Of a stretch of DNA of 14,529 nucleotides, positions 14,447-14,529 are shown in pieces (position 1 is the first letter of the stretch; every line of letters begins with the position of its first letter). The translations under genes and the position numbers were made by a program. The stretch is from an uncultured Prevotellaceae bacterium (GTDB taxonomy: Bacteria; Bacteroidota; Bacteroidia; Bacteroidales; Bacteroidaceae). The notes beneath the pieces are model-generated. The model did not search any database. It saw only the letters and a program-made list of their open reading frames with translations, and was not told the DNA's origin. Location: positions 1 to 14,529 of the forward strand of contig CAMPCG010000032.1 of NCBI GenBank assembly GCA_946644025.1, read 5' to 3'.

Positions 14447-14500
14447 CACCCACAGCACCCACAACACCCACAACACCCACAACACCCACAACACCCACAA
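14447..14500. repeat. 9-bp tandem repeat, six copies
   Basis: CACCCACAA is repeated in tandem at 14447-14500; the first copy ends in G instead of A and the other five are identical. It fills most of the gap between the cupin regulator stop and the next ATG. Because the unit is 9 bp, changes in copy number would alter spacing without creating frames, and it is probably noncoding. Confidence 0.9.
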
Positions 14501-14512
14501 AAAACCACTAGA

Positions 14513-14529
14513 ATGGTAGAGAGATTTTT
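14513..14529 (+). CDS. Start of a downstream gene, possibly an acyl-CoA synthetase (truncated by window edge)
   Basis: ATG at 14513 begins Met-Val-Glu-Arg-Phe and runs off the window. As I recall, AMP-forming acyl-CoA synthetases that follow XRE-cupin regulators in Bacteroidales begin with a similar M-x-ERF sequence. Five codons cannot prove it; the call rests mainly on gene context. It would share the regulator's transcript. Confidence 0.45.

Overview
The window looks like chromosomal DNA from a GC-rich member of the Bacteroidales, most likely a Prevotella-type gut or rumen bacterium. The evidence is indirect. There are Bacteroidetes-type promoters (TTTG, 19-20 bp, TAnnTTTG) and no strong Shine-Dalgarno sequences. 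Two secreted BspA-like leucine-rich-repeat proteins are present, one ending in a dockerin of the Prevotella style. There is also a HlyD / twin ABC-2 permease / TolC operon and an XRE-cupin regulator placed just before what seems to be an acyl-CoA synthetase gene. No rRNA, tRNA, transposase, phage gene or CRISPR array was recognised.

Layout. 1-3652: a 21-base G run at the window edge, then a large secreted protein on the minus strand (two N-terminal modules, BspA-type LRR blocks, two cohesin-like beta domains, C-terminal dockerin). 3653-4787: about 1.1 kb without a convincing gene but dense in repeats, holding an orphan minus-strand terminator, a GC-rich palindromic element, a nested TGCACAAA/TTTGTGCA structure and a 22-bp-period array. 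4788-6860: a plus-strand signalling pair, a Bacteroidetes helix-turn-helix protein and a transmembrane Hanks-type Ser/Thr kinase, separated by a near-perfect 40-bp inverted repeat. 6866-6967: a long inverted repeat between convergent genes.

13619-6978 (minus strand) is a six-gene operon: membrane-anchored coiled-coil protein, TolC-like outer membrane factor, HlyD-like adaptor, two ABC-2 permeases, and a small secreted LRR protein whose start overlaps the last permease's stop. Together the middle four would form a tripartite export path from inner membrane to outside. No ATPase gene lies in the operon. Its promoter is back to back with that of the XRE-cupin regulator (13883-14437, plus strand). 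A 9-bp tandem repeat follows the regulator, and then the first five codons of a probable AMP-forming acyl-CoA synthetase.

The most unusual aspect is the repeat content. Related palindromic GC-rich elements occur between genes (3914-4001, 11065-11147), and similar sequence lies in frame inside two genes (kinase N-terminus and TolC loop). 22-bp-period arrays carrying GTTTGAGCCGTCC occur at two loci, one of them inside the predicted 5' leader of the efflux operon. I did not find a clearly new defence or mobile system; the candidates for novelty are these repeat families and the odd composition of the efflux operon.
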